A stretch of DNA of 64,000 nucleotides from Desulforapulum sp034007745 (GTDB taxonomy: Bacteria > Desulfobacterota > Desulfobacteria > Desulfobacterales > Desulfobacteraceae): contig JAVEQI010000003.1 in NCBI GenBank assembly GCA_034007745.1, positions 88,793-152,792 on the forward strand. Reading direction: 5' to 3'. The position numbers were made by a program, and so were the translations under genes. Below, piece by piece: positions 56,419 to 64,000 of this stretch. The first letter of the stretch is position 1. Each line of letters begins with the position of its first letter. The notes beneath the pieces were generated by a model that saw nothing but the letters and a program-made list of their open reading frames with translations, did no database searches and was not told the DNA's origin.

Positions 56419-57509
56419 GCCTGTTTCCCCCTGTTTCTTAAATGGTTCCTGCGGAACACATAACAGAAGAAAGGACCGCCAATCAGGGCCGTCAGAACAC
56501 CAATGGGAACCTCAACAGGCAGTACCGCCCTGGTAATGGTATCAGCCGTCACCAGGAGAATCCCGCCGGCAACAAGGGAGACAGGTATCAGGCGTGTATT
56601 GTCCGGACCTGTAATGCTGCGTATCATATGGGGAACCAGGAGCCCCACAAAACCGATAATGCCCGACACGGAAACACACACAGCCGCAACCAGGGAGGAG
56701 GTAATGAGAAGAATCATGGTGACCCTTCCGGTGTTGATTCCGAGGGTGGAAGCCATCCTGCCTCCAAGGGCAATCACATTCAGATCCCGGGAATAAAAAT
56801 AGATTATCAAAAAACCCATTGATACGACCATCAGCAAGATCCATACATCCGTCCAGGTTTTGGATGCAAAGCTTCCCATGAGCCAGAAAATAATCACCGA
56901 AACCTCTTCATCGGCAATGTATTTTAGAAAACTGATACCGGCGGAAAGGATGGAACCTACAATAATACCGGAAAGAATCAAACTGTTTGAGGAGAGCCCG
57001 TCCCGGGAAAAAGTTTTTCCTGAAGAAAGCCAGACCACAACAAAAAGGGTAACCGCAGCACCTGAAAAAGCAAAACAGGGAATTGCGTAAAGGCCTGCTT
57101 CCGGAAAAAACAGAAAGGCCAGTGAGGCCCCAAAAGCTGCCCCTGCAGAAATTCCAAGTGTATAGGGATCTGCCAGGGGGTTTAACAGGATACCCTGGTA
57201 CACACAGCCTGAAACGGCAAGTCCTGCACCAACGATAACTGCGCATAAAATTCTCGGGAGCCTCACATCCATCACAACAACACGGAATACTTCCTCCAGA
57301 TCTTTTATTCTTTCGCTGTTTCCCGTGACCGATGAGACAATGATGTTTACAACATCATGGAAACCGATCTTGAGATATCCCATACCGGTAGAGATGATAA
57401 CGGCAGCTGAAAGAACGGCCAGAAGAAGGAGAAGTTTCCAGGCTGTGTGCCTATATAATGATTTTTTAATTCTTTGTGTCACTATTGCACTGCATCTCCC
57501 TAGGACCAT
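56415..57509 (-). CDS. btuC: ABC transporter permease, BtuC/FecCD type
   Basis: 364 residues, about ten helices. Signatures are VRLPRILCAVIVGAGLAVSG and CVYQGILLNPLADPYTLGISAGAA, then GLLVPHMIRSITGPDN near the ATPase-contact loop. It is the first gene of the leftward operon and stands 50 bases behind the riboswitch terminator. Corrinoid import is inferred from the riboswitch and neighbours. Confidence 0.9.
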   Translation of the reverse strand: MVLGRCSAIVTQRIKKSLYRHTAWKLLLLLAVLSAAVIISTGMGYLKIGFHDVVNIIVSSVTGNSERIKDLEEVFRVVVMDVRLPRILCAVIVGAGLAVSGCVYQGILLNPLADPYTLGISAGAAFGASLAFLFFPEAGLYAIPCFAFSGAAVTLFVVVWLSSGKTFSRDGLSSNSLILSGIIVGSILSAGISFLKYIADEEVSVIIFWLMGSFASKTWTDVWILLMVVSMGFLIIYFYSRDLNVIALGGRMASTLGINTGRVTMILLITSSLVAAVCVSVSGIIGFVGLLVPHMIRSITGPDNTRLIPVSLVAGGILLVTADTITRAVLPVEVPIGVLTALIGGPFFCYVFRRNHLRNRGKQA

Positions 57510-57560
57510 CTGGTATGCAAACTATTACAAAACCAGAGTTTTATTTATGGAAACCCGGAA

Positions 57561-57598
57561 AACAAAAATCCCCGGACAGTTTTGTCTGTCCGGGGATT
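57561..57598 (-). terminator. Riboswitch-controlled terminator before btuC
   Basis: AATCCCCGGACAG and CTGTCCGGGGATT form a perfect 13-bp stem with a six-base loop. Read leftward it is followed by TTTTTGTTTT. It lies between the riboswitch and btuC and is the natural expression platform: B12 binding would favour termination. Confidence 0.85.
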
Positions 57599-57664
57599 AC
57601 GTTTTTAATCCTCAATTATTATGATACACCCTAGTCCAGAGGATATATCATTATTCATCCATTC

Positions 57665-57816
57665 AGGCAGGTCTTCTGACTTACGGATCAAGCTACTAAC
57701 TTCGCCTTCCCGTCTTTAAAAAAGACAGTGACAACATGAAGCGTTCGTCCCCGTTTACAGCGGCGGGCCCGTCTCCGATTTTAACGGAGTTCCCTATTAT
57801 GCATATATGCACCTGA
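57665..57816 (-). ncRNA. Cobalamin riboswitch (btuC-cobQ operon)
   Basis: Read leftward it shows the conserved blocks of the class: CAGGTGCATATATGCATAAT, AGGGAACTCCG, CGGAGACGGGCCCGCCGCTGTAA, GGGAAGGCG and the B12 box GTCAGAAGACCTGCC. All core segments are present in order. Confidence 0.95.
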
Positions 57817-57827
57817 GTTGTTTTTTT

Positions 57828-57855
57828 ATAATATATATATGGTTTCATAAGTCAA
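57828..57855 (-). promoter_or_regulatory. Promoter of the leftward cobalamin operon
   Basis: Read leftward TTGACT and TATTAT are 16 bases apart and end 12 bases before the riboswitch. Confidence 0.5.
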
Positions 57856-57915
57856 GATATAAAGTGATTAGATGGATAATGAGGTTTGTGCTCTCAAACA
57901 ATACACAAATAAGCC

Positions 57916-57944
57916 TTGACATTTAGTTTGATCTTTAGAATAAG
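57916..57944 (+). promoter_or_regulatory. Promoter of cbiK
   Basis: A perfect TTGACA (57916-57921) is followed after 17 bases by AATAAG, a weak -10, just before the second riboswitch. Confidence 0.45.
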
Positions 57945-58112
57945 GGTAACGAGTTCAGGTGCCTCTTAGAGAGGGCTTAAAAGGGAACCCTGTGAAAGTC
58001 AGGGACGGACCCGCCGCTGTATTCGGAGACGAATGCTGCAAACATGCCACTGGTCATTTGACCGGGAAGGCGCAGCTAGTAGGATGAACCGAAAGTCAGA
58101 AGACCTGCCTGG
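57945..58112 (+). ncRNA. Cobalamin riboswitch (cbiK)
   Basis: Blocks in order: TTCAGGTGCC, GGCTTAAAAGGGAA, GTGAAAGTC, GGGACGGACCCGCCGCTGTA, GGGAAGGCGCAG, AGGATGAACCG and the B12 box GTCAGAAGACCTGCC. It is complete and divergent from the first riboswitch. Confidence 0.95.
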
Positions 58113-58175
58113 AAATATTTAAAGGGTTATGTTTACGGAAAAAATATACCCTCTGATGAATGGATAAAAAACGAT

Positions 58176-58216
58176 ATCCTGACCGATCACTGTTTGATCG
58201 GCCAGGATTTTTTTTT
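58176..58216 (+). terminator. Intrinsic terminator before cbiK
   Basis: ATCCTGACCGATCA and TGATCGGCCAGGAT pair (one mismatch) around a five-base loop and are followed by nine T residues. It lies between the riboswitch and cbiK and should end transcription when B12 is bound. Confidence 0.88.
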
Positions 58217-58309
58217 GCATGGGCCGGATTTATTTTACTGTATTGCCCTGGCGGGAGGGCAGGCAGGAAAAACCATCCGATTCACGCTAAATGGTATCAA
58301 GGAGAAAAA

Positions 58310-59191
58310 ATGAAACAGACCAAATGGATTTTTATTCTGGTAATCACAGCCTTGTTCTTTTCTGTTCCCTCCAACTATGCATCTGAAGGCCATGGAGATA
58401 AACAGGAGAAAAAAGTGGGTATTCTTTTGGTGGCCTTCGGTTCCAGCGAAGCATCTGCACAGGCTTCTTTTGAAAAAATTGATGACCGTGTTAAGGCTAA
58501 ATTTCCCGGGATTCCAGTTCACTGGGCGTACACCTCCCATATTATCCGTGAAAAACTTGCTAAACAGGGAAGGAATCTGGACTCTCCCGAAGTGGCTCTG
58601 GCCAAAATGATGGATCAAAAGTATACCCATGTAGCGGTTCAGTCTCTCCATACTATCCTGGGCGCTGAATACGATGATTTAAAGAAAACCATCAATGGTT
58701 ATAAAGTAATGGAAGGATTCCAAAAAATTCTTTTAGGCTATCCTTTGATGGCAACACAACAGGATATGGAACGAACCGTGGATGCTGTTTTAGCGACCAT
58801 CCCCAAACAAAGAAAAAAAGGGGAGGCAATTGTGTTAATGGGGCATGGTACCCATCACCCTGCCAATGCCTTTTATGCCGCTTTGATGTTCCAGCTCCAA
58901 CTCAAAGATCCCAATATATTTGTGGGAACTGTTGAAGGCTATCCTGAAATTGATATGATCCAGGGGTTTTTACAGAAAAAAAATCTCAAAAAAGCCTGGT
59001 TAATGCCGCTTATGTCGGTTGCAGGTGATCATGCTAAAAATGATATGGCCGGAGATGAAGAGGACTCCTGGAAATCTGTTTTAACAAAGGCAGGCATTCA
59101 ATGCATGCCGGTTCTAAAAGGGACCGCAGAGTATGATATCTTTGTTGATATCTGGGTTGATCACATTGCCGTGCTGCTGCATCATTTTTAG
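58310..59191 (+). CDS. cbiK: Sirohydrochlorin cobaltochelatase, periplasmic type
   Basis: 293 residues starting at the ATG at 58310 (GGAG seven bases upstream); the longer frame would run through the terminator and is rejected. A signal peptide (KWIFILVITALFFSVPSNYA) precedes the chelatase fold, as in the periplasmic CbiK of Desulfovibrio. Metal-site residues are visible in MGHGTHHPAN (His), VEGYPEIDM (Glu) and AGDHAKNDMAGDE (His). It inserts cobalt (or iron) into sirohydrochlorin. Why it is exported in this pathway is unclear. No other gene follows in the transcript. Confidence 0.9.
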   Translation: MKQTKWIFILVITALFFSVPSNYASEGHGDKQEKKVGILLVAFGSSEASAQASFEKIDDRVKAKFPGIPVHWAYTSHIIREKLAKQGRNLDSPEVALAKMMDQKYTHVAVQSLHTILGAEYDDLKKTINGYKVMEGFQKILLGYPLMATQQDMERTVDAVLATIPKQRKKGEAIVLMGHGTHHPANAFYAALMFQLQLKDPNIFVGTVEGYPEIDMIQGFLQKKNLKKAWLMPLMSVAGDHAKNDMAGDEEDSWKSVLTKAGIQCMPVLKGTAEYDIFVDIWVDHIAVLLHHF

Positions 59192-59282
59192 TATCCCTCC
59201 GGCAAGCCTGGGGGGCGAGAGATGCTTGAGATTGTGCGTTTGATTGGGCCATGATAAGGGTATGTGCTATTCTTAATTAAGC

Positions 59283-59705
59283 CTAGAGGTCGTGATTGTG
59301 TACCCTGCCCCTCAGCTTTTTTATCCTGGCTCTTCTGGTCTTACCCTCCAGGCGGCGCTTCTTTGACCCGGCTGTGGGACGTGTTTTGCGCCGTTTTTTA
59401 GGGGTGACCATGGCGCGGTGAATCAGGGTGGCAAGTCTTGCAAGGGACGCCTCCCGATTCATTTCCTGGCTGCGGTGCTCCTGGGATTTGATGATTATGA
59501 CGCCTTCGTTTGTTATTCTATGGTCTTTAAGCCCCAGCAGGCGTTCCTTGTAAACCTCAGGCAGGGATGAGGCACGGATATCAAACCTGAGATGAATGGC
59601 GGAGGCAACCTTGTTAACGTTCTGGCCCCCCGCACCCTGGGACCGGACTGCGGTCATCTCTATTTCTGAGGCGGGAATTGCGATGGTGTTTGAAATTTTA
59701 AGCAT
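59283..59705 (-). CDS. arfB: Alternative ribosome-rescue factor (peptidyl-tRNA hydrolase)
   Basis: 140 residues (YaeJ family). It has the catalytic GAGGQNVNK motif of release factors but no codon-recognition domain, and a basic C-terminal tail (KKRRLEGKTRRARIKKLRG) that enters the empty mRNA channel. It frees ribosomes stalled on non-stop mRNA. It stands alone. Confidence 0.93.
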   Translation of the reverse strand: MLKISNTIAIPASEIEMTAVRSQGAGGQNVNKVASAIHLRFDIRASSLPEVYKERLLGLKDHRITNEGVIIIKSQEHRSQEMNREASLARLATLIHRAMVTPKKRRKTRPTAGSKKRRLEGKTRRARIKKLRGRVHNHDL

Positions 59706-59863
59706 AGGTCCTGTTCTGCCCCCTTATGTCGGGCAATGGTCATAAGTGGTAAGGATTCTGACGATAAAGGCTCCTTACCAAGTAGGCTTATCCTGATCCT
59801 GCTGCCTGCTGAAATCGTCTATGGCTGTCAAACATATAAAAATATGGAACTGGTTCAAGGATG

Positions 59864-61024
59864 TCAACTTTTTTCCCAGGAATTACCGTCCCAGGTGTTT
59901 CCGGAGCAGATCGAGACCGCTTTGACCATGGCAAAGACCTTCATGCCCGGTCTTAGATCAAGTTTCCGGAGGGCATTGCGGGTGATGGTTGAAACAATTG
60001 AAGAGTACGCTGGTGATTCCGCAGGTGATCCTGTTTCCGATCCGGTTGGTGAACTCATATTTAGATTCACGTTCACCAGGTCGTTGCCATTTCGAGCCTT
60101 CATGACATCGGTCACGGTTGCTGGGAAGATGTTTTGAAAGCTTGTTTGACAGGGCCTTTTAAGGGCAACCGCCACATCCCTGGGATGGATTCGGATGCGT
60201 ACCTTCTGGCCCACGGCTGCTCCCATGATTGGAACTTTCAGCACCCCGCCTGGAAATTCCATGCGGGTTAGACCCCGTTCAGAGTCATGGCCTTGAACCA
60301 GGGTGGAGAGCACCACACCCGACTCCATGGGGCCTGCGATCTGTTGGAAATCAGGCCGCGATGTGACCGTCTCAAGGCTGTCAACAGCCATGGTTTTTCC
60401 CTGGGATAGAAAGACAAGGGTGTCTGCCAGGTTGAGAATTTCGTCCATGGAGTGGCTTACGTAGAGAATGGGAACGCTGAGTTCAGACGAGAGTCTTCCG
60501 ATAAAGGGCAGCACCTCTTTTTTGCGGGCAGCATCAAGGGATGCCAGGGGTTCGTCCATGAGCAGCAGCTCAGGGCTTGTGAGGAGGGAACGGCCAATGG
60601 CCACCCTCTGTTTTTCACCGCCTGAAAGGGTTGCCGGGTGGCGTTCCAGCAGGGGTTCAATGCCCAGAAGATCCACCACCTGGTCAAACTGAATGTATCG
60701 ATCGCCGGGTTTTACCCGTCGCATGCCATAGATAAGGTTAGAGCGGATGGAGAGATGGGGAAAGAGCCGCCCATCCTGGAAAACATAGCCGAACCGCCGT
60801 TTTTCAGGCTTGAGGTTGATTCCCCTTGCCCTGTCAAACACGCAGCGGTCATCAATAACTATGCGGCCTTGATCCGGTTGGACAAGCCCTGCAATCATAT
60901 TGATGATTGAGGTTTTTCCAGATCCTGAATGGCCAAAAAGTGCCGTTACCCCGTGTCCTTCTGAGGTAAAGTCTGTCTCTACAGTGAAGTTGCCATAGTC
61001 TTTTTTCAAATGGATGTCGAGCAT
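59864..61024 (-). CDS. modC: Molybdate/tungstate ABC transporter ATPase
   Basis: 386 residues starting at MLDIHLKKDYG (ATG 61024, GAGG upstream; the start at 61069 lies inside modB). Walker A GHSGSGKTSIINM, signature LSGGEKQRVAIGRS, Walker B LLLMDEPLASLD, and a C-terminal Mop/TOBE-type domain with HPRDVAVAL and NIFPATVTDV. Works with ModA and ModB. Confidence 0.92.
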   Translation of the reverse strand: MLDIHLKKDYGNFTVETDFTSEGHGVTALFGHSGSGKTSIINMIAGLVQPDQGRIVIDDRCVFDRARGINLKPEKRRFGYVFQDGRLFPHLSIRSNLIYGMRRVKPGDRYIQFDQVVDLLGIEPLLERHPATLSGGEKQRVAIGRSLLTSPELLLMDEPLASLDAARKKEVLPFIGRLSSELSVPILYVSHSMDEILNLADTLVFLSQGKTMAVDSLETVTSRPDFQQIAGPMESGVVLSTLVQGHDSERGLTRMEFPGGVLKVPIMGAAVGQKVRIRIHPRDVAVALKRPCQTSFQNIFPATVTDVMKARNGNDLVNVNLNMSSPTGSETGSPAESPAYSSIVSTITRNALRKLDLRPGMKVFAMVKAVSICSGNTWDGNSWEKS

Positions 61025-61028
61025 GCTG

Positions 61029-61733
61029 TCAGACCTCACCTTTGATGCGTCGTTCCATGCGTTTTGCAAGTATTTCAGAGGTGGTGAGGGCGATCAGGGC
61101 CACAATAATGGAAATAATGCAAAGGCGCATGGCTCCGGCCTCACCGTCGGGCATCTGGGTAAGGGAAAAGAGGGCCAGGGGCAGAGTCCTGGTTTCTCCT
61201 GGAATGTTCGAGACAAAGGTGATAGTGGCACCAAATTCGCTGAGGCTCCTGGCAAAGGCAAGGATGATACCGGTAAGGATGCCGGGAAATATCAGGGGCA
61301 GGGTGACCGTGAAAAAAAGATCCACAGGACCCGCTCCCAGGGTTTTGGCAGCCTGCTCAAGCCCCTGGTCTACGGCCTCGATGGAGAGCCGCACCGCCCT
61401 CACAAGAAGGGGAAAGGCCATGACGGCAGATGCAAGGGCCGCTCCTTTCCAGTTAAAGGCAAAGGTTATTCCGGTCATCTCAAAGAGCCAGCCTCCGATG
61501 AGGCCCCTTTTTCCCATGAGCAGCAAAAGTATGTATCCAGTTACAACAGGGGGGACCACCAGGGGAAGATGGACAAGGCCGTCCACCAGGGCCTTGCCGG
61601 GAAACTGCTTCCTGGCAAGGACCCAGGCGACAAGAATTCCAGGCCCAAGACTTGCAAGGACGGCCCAGCCGGATATCCAGAGGCTCAATCTGAGGGCCTC
61701 AAACTCCAGGGGTGTTAGCTTGAAAAATTCCAT
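61029..61733 (-). CDS. modB: Molybdate/tungstate ABC transporter permease
   Basis: 234 residues, five or six helices. The ATPase-contact loop is AAKTLGAGPVDLFFTVTLPLIFPGI. Its ATG overlaps the modA stop by one base. The two AOR enzymes in this window need tungsten, so tungstate is a possible main substrate. Confidence 0.92.
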   Translation of the reverse strand: MEFFKLTPLEFEALRLSLWISGWAVLASLGPGILVAWVLARKQFPGKALVDGLVHLPLVVPPVVTGYILLLLMGKRGLIGGWLFEMTGITFAFNWKGAALASAVMAFPLLVRAVRLSIEAVDQGLEQAAKTLGAGPVDLFFTVTLPLIFPGILTGIILAFARSLSEFGATITFVSNIPGETRTLPLALFSLTQMPDGEAGAMRLCIISIIVALIALTTSEILAKRMERRIKGEV

Positions 61734-62533
61734 CAGCGCAGGGAAAATCCATATTGTTCAAAGATAGCTCTGGCTTCCGGGGTCTTTAAGAATTCGATAT
61801 AGGCTTTGGCTGCGGGGGTGGCATTCCCGGCCACCAGGCCCACGGGATAGGTGATGGGGGGATGGGTCTCTTCAGGGAAAACAGCGACCACCCTCACCTT
61901 TTTAGAAATTGCCGCATCTGTTGAATAGACAATCCCCAGGGGAGCCTCTCCCCTTTCCACCAGGGCAAGGGCCGAACGTACGTCCTTTGTGCGGGCCAGC
62001 TTGGGGGCAAGGGCCGTCCATTCGCCAAGGGACTCCAGGGCCTGTTTTGCGTAAATACCCACGGGAACATGATCCGGGTCCCCCACTGCAAGCTTATCCT
62101 CGCCTATTATGCCTGCAAGGCCTACCCCCGGGGCGATGGTGATCTTGATATCGCTGTCAATGGGCGCTATCAGAACAATTTTATTGCCCAGAATATTAAA
62201 TCGGGTTCCCGGCTCAATCTGGTTTTTCTCTTCAAGGAAATCCATCCATTTAGGGTTGGCAGACAGATAGACGTCAGCCGGGGCACCCTTGTCGATCTGT
62301 TTGGCAAGGGTAGACGAAGACGCAAAAGAGATCAGGGTTTCACCCATCTTCTTTTCGGTAAACAGGTTGGAGATATCTGTGATGGCGTTGGTGGTGGAAG
62401 CCGCTGCAAATATGCGCACCTTTCCAGGATCTGCTCCATGGGCCTGGGGTAAAAGGGTTGTGCCAAGGAGCAGCGCCATGGCAAGGGCCAGGTTCAGGCT
62501 TTTGCCAATTTTAAACTTGAATTTTAATCTCAT
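61733..62533 (-). CDS. modA: Molybdate/tungstate-binding periplasmic protein
   Basis: 266 residues with a signal peptide ending LLPQAHGAD. Oxyanion-binding residues lie in FAAASTTNAITDIS and FASSSTLAKQI; APADVYLSANPKWMDFL-like text confirms ModA. First gene of modABC. Molybdate versus tungstate preference cannot be decided by eye. Confidence 0.92.
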   Translation of the reverse strand: MRLKFKFKIGKSLNLALAMALLLGTTLLPQAHGADPGKVRIFAAASTTNAITDISNLFTEKKMGETLISFASSSTLAKQIDKGAPADVYLSANPKWMDFLEEKNQIEPGTRFNILGNKIVLIAPIDSDIKITIAPGVGLAGIIGEDKLAVGDPDHVPVGIYAKQALESLGEWTALAPKLARTKDVRSALALVERGEAPLGIVYSTDAAISKKVRVVAVFPEETHPPITYPVGLVAGNATPAAKAYIEFLKTPEARAIFEQYGFSLR

Positions 62534-62548
62534 TTTCTTTTCCTTTTT

Positions 62549-63085
62549 TTAATTTGTTTCATCTGAGGTCCTGAAATCCACCACGTACTTGAAGCCAACA
62601 CCTGAGAGCACTGCCGGCATGATCGAATCAACCCTGTCAAGGGGTATGATTTGCTGAACAAGCATGGCCAGAAAATTCTGATGCTCTTCCATGGCAGCAA
62701 GGGCATCCACCATGTTTTGACAGGTAAGGCCATAGGCACCTACAAGGGAGATCTCCCTGTAATGAACAAGGTTCAAAAGATTGGTATCCAAGGCCTTGTC
62801 CTTTGCAAGGGTGCTGAAAAAGACGTATCTTGAACCCTTACCCGCCTTTGAGATCCCCATGCCAAAGGCTTCCGGATCAGGACAGGCATTGAACACACAT
62901 CCCATGGGTTCGGCAAAACAGGCTGTCAACGGGGTAATATTGTCAGGAATCGGAATAAGGCTTTCACCGGGGGCGATCACGAAATCGGCAAACCCGCCGT
63001 CATTGTGAAACCCCATAATCTCCATGAAGTCACACAGATTTTCCCGCCCTTTTCTGCAATGGAGGCATTGTAAAGGCGTCCTTTG
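62549..63085 (-). pseudogene. Zinc medium-chain dehydrogenase with internal deletion
   Basis: The frame starts in the structural-zinc loop CLHCRKGRENLC and continues GFHNDGGFADFVIAP and EPMGCVFNA. The whole nucleotide-binding domain is then missing: the next residues CPDPEAFGMGISKAGKG belong to the region after it. The C-terminal catalytic part (HYREISLVGAYGLT) is intact to the stop. The N-terminus with the catalytic zinc ligands is also lost. Confidence 0.75.
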
Positions 63086-63158
63086 CCTCGGTTCGTGTTA
63101 AGCACTCTTTTTTAATAAGGCGGGTGATAACGGCACCAAAGGTCTGGTTCTTGTCCAT
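63030..63158 (-). pseudogene. N-terminal stub of a TrpD-like phosphoribosyltransferase
   Basis: 42 residues starting MDKNQTFGAVITRLIKKE with LTRTEAKDAF, which resembles the first helices of anthranilate phosphoribosyltransferase-like proteins. After residue 30 the frame runs into the dehydrogenase fragment in another frame and stops. GGGAG lies before the ATG. It is probably what is left of the first gene behind the damaged riboswitch. Confidence 0.45.
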
Positions 63159-63254
63159 GATATTGGAAATCTCCCAAAAGGATCAGCCAGGGTATATTCG
63201 TGGCTGACAATTAATTTTGGGATAACCTCCAGCAAGGATCCGTAAAAAATAACA

Positions 63255-63352
63255 AACAGGCAGGCTTTCCGGCTTATGGATCATCCTAATTACCGCGCCT
63301 TCCCCCTTTTTCCTTTTAATGCCCCCGGCAGACAGCCAGGGGTTGCACCTGT
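63255..63352 (-). ncRNA. Damaged cobalamin riboswitch
   Basis: Read leftward, CAGGTGCAACCCC...GGGGGCATTAAAAGG matches the 5' part and GGGGGAAGGCGCGG, GGATGATCC and AGCCGGAAAGCCTGCC match the 3' part with the B12 box. The central conserved core (the GGACCCGCCRCTGTA block) is absent. It precedes the TrpD-like stub and the dehydrogenase remnant. Confidence 0.7.
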
Positions 63353-63386
63353 TTATGTTTACTTAGTGTTTGAACGAAAACTCACC

Positions 63387-63473
63387 CACCTGCTGCGTTG
63401 CTTCACAAAGCTAAAATCCTCACGTACAACAGTACGCTCCGGTTTCAGCTTTGCCCGCTCCTTGCATCTGGTC
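63387..63473. repeat. Hairpin repeat element
   Basis: Bounded by CACCTGCTGCGTTGC and CCTTGCATCTGGTC; inside, AAAGCTAAAATCC-TCACGTAC and GTACGCTCCGGTTTCAGCTTT form an imperfect stem around AACA. I recall elements with these ends in several deltaproteobacterial genomes, but have not checked. Coding is unlikely. Confidence 0.5.
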
Positions 63474-63515
63474 AAGTTTTCATCCAAACACGGGTTTTCG
63501 GTCACCCACTACTTA

Positions 63516-63691
63516 GGAATGCAGATTAAATAAGATGAGCAGAAATAGCGCAGACCAAATCTTTAAAAAATTGGTGACTCGTCTACAAGGCGCATTAAAG
63601 GTCCAATAGCAGGCCTATTGGACCTTTGATGCAACACAGTAGATGGGTCAAAGGACAAGCAATGTCATTCATGTTATTTAATCTGCGTTCC
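63516..63691. mobile_element. MITE-like palindromic element
   Basis: 176 bases with terminal inverted repeats GGAATGCAGATTAAATAA / TTATTTAATCTGCGTTCC (17 of 18 match), flanked on both sides by TTA. The centre is a perfect 13-bp stem AAAGGTCCAATAG / CTATTGGACCTTT with a 5-base loop, and the arms between are partly complementary. No gene is inside. It fits a miniature inverted-repeat transposable element. Confidence 0.7.
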
Positions 63692-63801
63692 TTATAAAAC
63701 GTATATAGCATAACGCTGACGTTTGTCAACAGCCAGGTAACTCACTTTTGGGGAATGGGGTCAAACCTTTATTTTGAGTACCTTACGCCAGTAGTGTCCG
63801 G

Positions 63802-64000
63802 TTAGGTTTTTGCATGTTGTTCTGAAAACTCTTGGTCTTTGACAATGCGTGAACTTTTAAAATTCCCAGAGGTTCGTAGTTCATTTTGAATTTTGATCCG
63901 TAGTTCTCTAACCCTTTTTATGTTAACTGCCTCACCGTGCTTTTCATGACAATGAATGGCAAGTAGCAGATAGGTGATAAGCCCTGCCAAGATCTGAACC
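63802..64000 (-). pseudogene. IS4-type transposase C-terminal end, cut by window edge
   Basis: Read leftward from the edge: QILAGLITYLLLAIHCHEKHGEAV, NIKRVRELRIKIQNELRT. This matches the C-terminal helix region of IS4-family transposases. The frame is open to the edge, so the rest may lie outside; whether the copy is intact cannot be seen. Confidence 0.6.

Noticed and set aside
58160..58309. In-frame 50-codon extension upstream of cbiK
   Set aside because: It runs through the riboswitch terminator with its T run; the ATG at 58310 has a good ribosome-binding site and gives a proper signal peptide.

Overview
The window looks like a chromosomal segment of an anaerobic, probably sulfate-reducing member of the Desulfobacterota (Desulfobacteraceae-like). 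This is inferred from gene content: two aldehyde:ferredoxin oxidoreductases with MoaD-like proteins, iron alcohol dehydrogenases under an NtrC-type regulator, a periplasmic-type CbiK cobaltochelatase, the anaerobic (cbi) cobalamin route, ModABC and many transposon remnants. No rRNA, tRNA or CRISPR array was recognised.

Layout. 1-8.8 kb: the end of a metallophosphoesterase, an AOR, an OMPLA phospholipase and an SDR; then a 1.2-kb graveyard of gene fragments (MDR, MFS, rtcB); then a second AOR with two MoaD-like proteins and a ThiF/MoeB-like E1 enzyme. 8.8-14.3 kb: two iron alcohol dehydrogenases with a PAS histidine kinase and a sigma-54 response regulator; a -24/-12 promoter lies before the first dehydrogenase. 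14.5-33.4 kb: housekeeping genes, comprising an FtsK-type translocase with a ZapA-like N-terminus and no membrane segments, lnt, prfB with its programmed frameshift, an HD protein, a crotonase, two acyl-CoA ligase paralogues, glnE, carAB and purF. 33.4-38 kb: a radical SAM protein, a ruined helicase gene, a methyltransferase, an ATPase and an IS21 remnant. 38.2-44.2 kb: an arsenic/thiol-redox region with ArsR, a small CxxC protein, two permeases, a periplasmic thioredoxin, a CcdA-like protein and ACR3.

44.2-59.2 kb is a cobalamin region. A leftward operon runs btuC-btuD-btuF-cbiA-cbiC-cbiL-(gate-domain membrane protein)-cbiD-cbiET-cbiF-cbiG-cbiH-cbiP behind a cobalamin riboswitch with a terminator. 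The cobaltochelatase cbiK is divergent, behind its own cobalamin riboswitch and terminator. Together they cover cobalt insertion, most of corrin ring synthesis, amidation and corrinoid uptake; the precorrin-6A reductase (CbiJ/CobK) and lower-ligand genes are not in the window. 59.3-62.5 kb holds arfB and modABC (molybdate or tungstate uptake, which fits the AORs). 62.5-64 kb is decayed: an internally deleted dehydrogenase, the stub of a TrpD-like gene, a damaged cobalamin riboswitch, a hairpin repeat, a MITE-like element and the end of an IS4-type transposase.

The observations I rate highest are the ZapA-FtsK architecture, the folded ribosome-binding site and amidotransferase stub before carA, the uncharacterised membrane protein inside the cobalamin operon, the 7-bp-period repeats that begin at stop codons, and the decayed B12-controlled locus at the right end. 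All functions are assigned by reading protein sequences and motifs; no database search was run.
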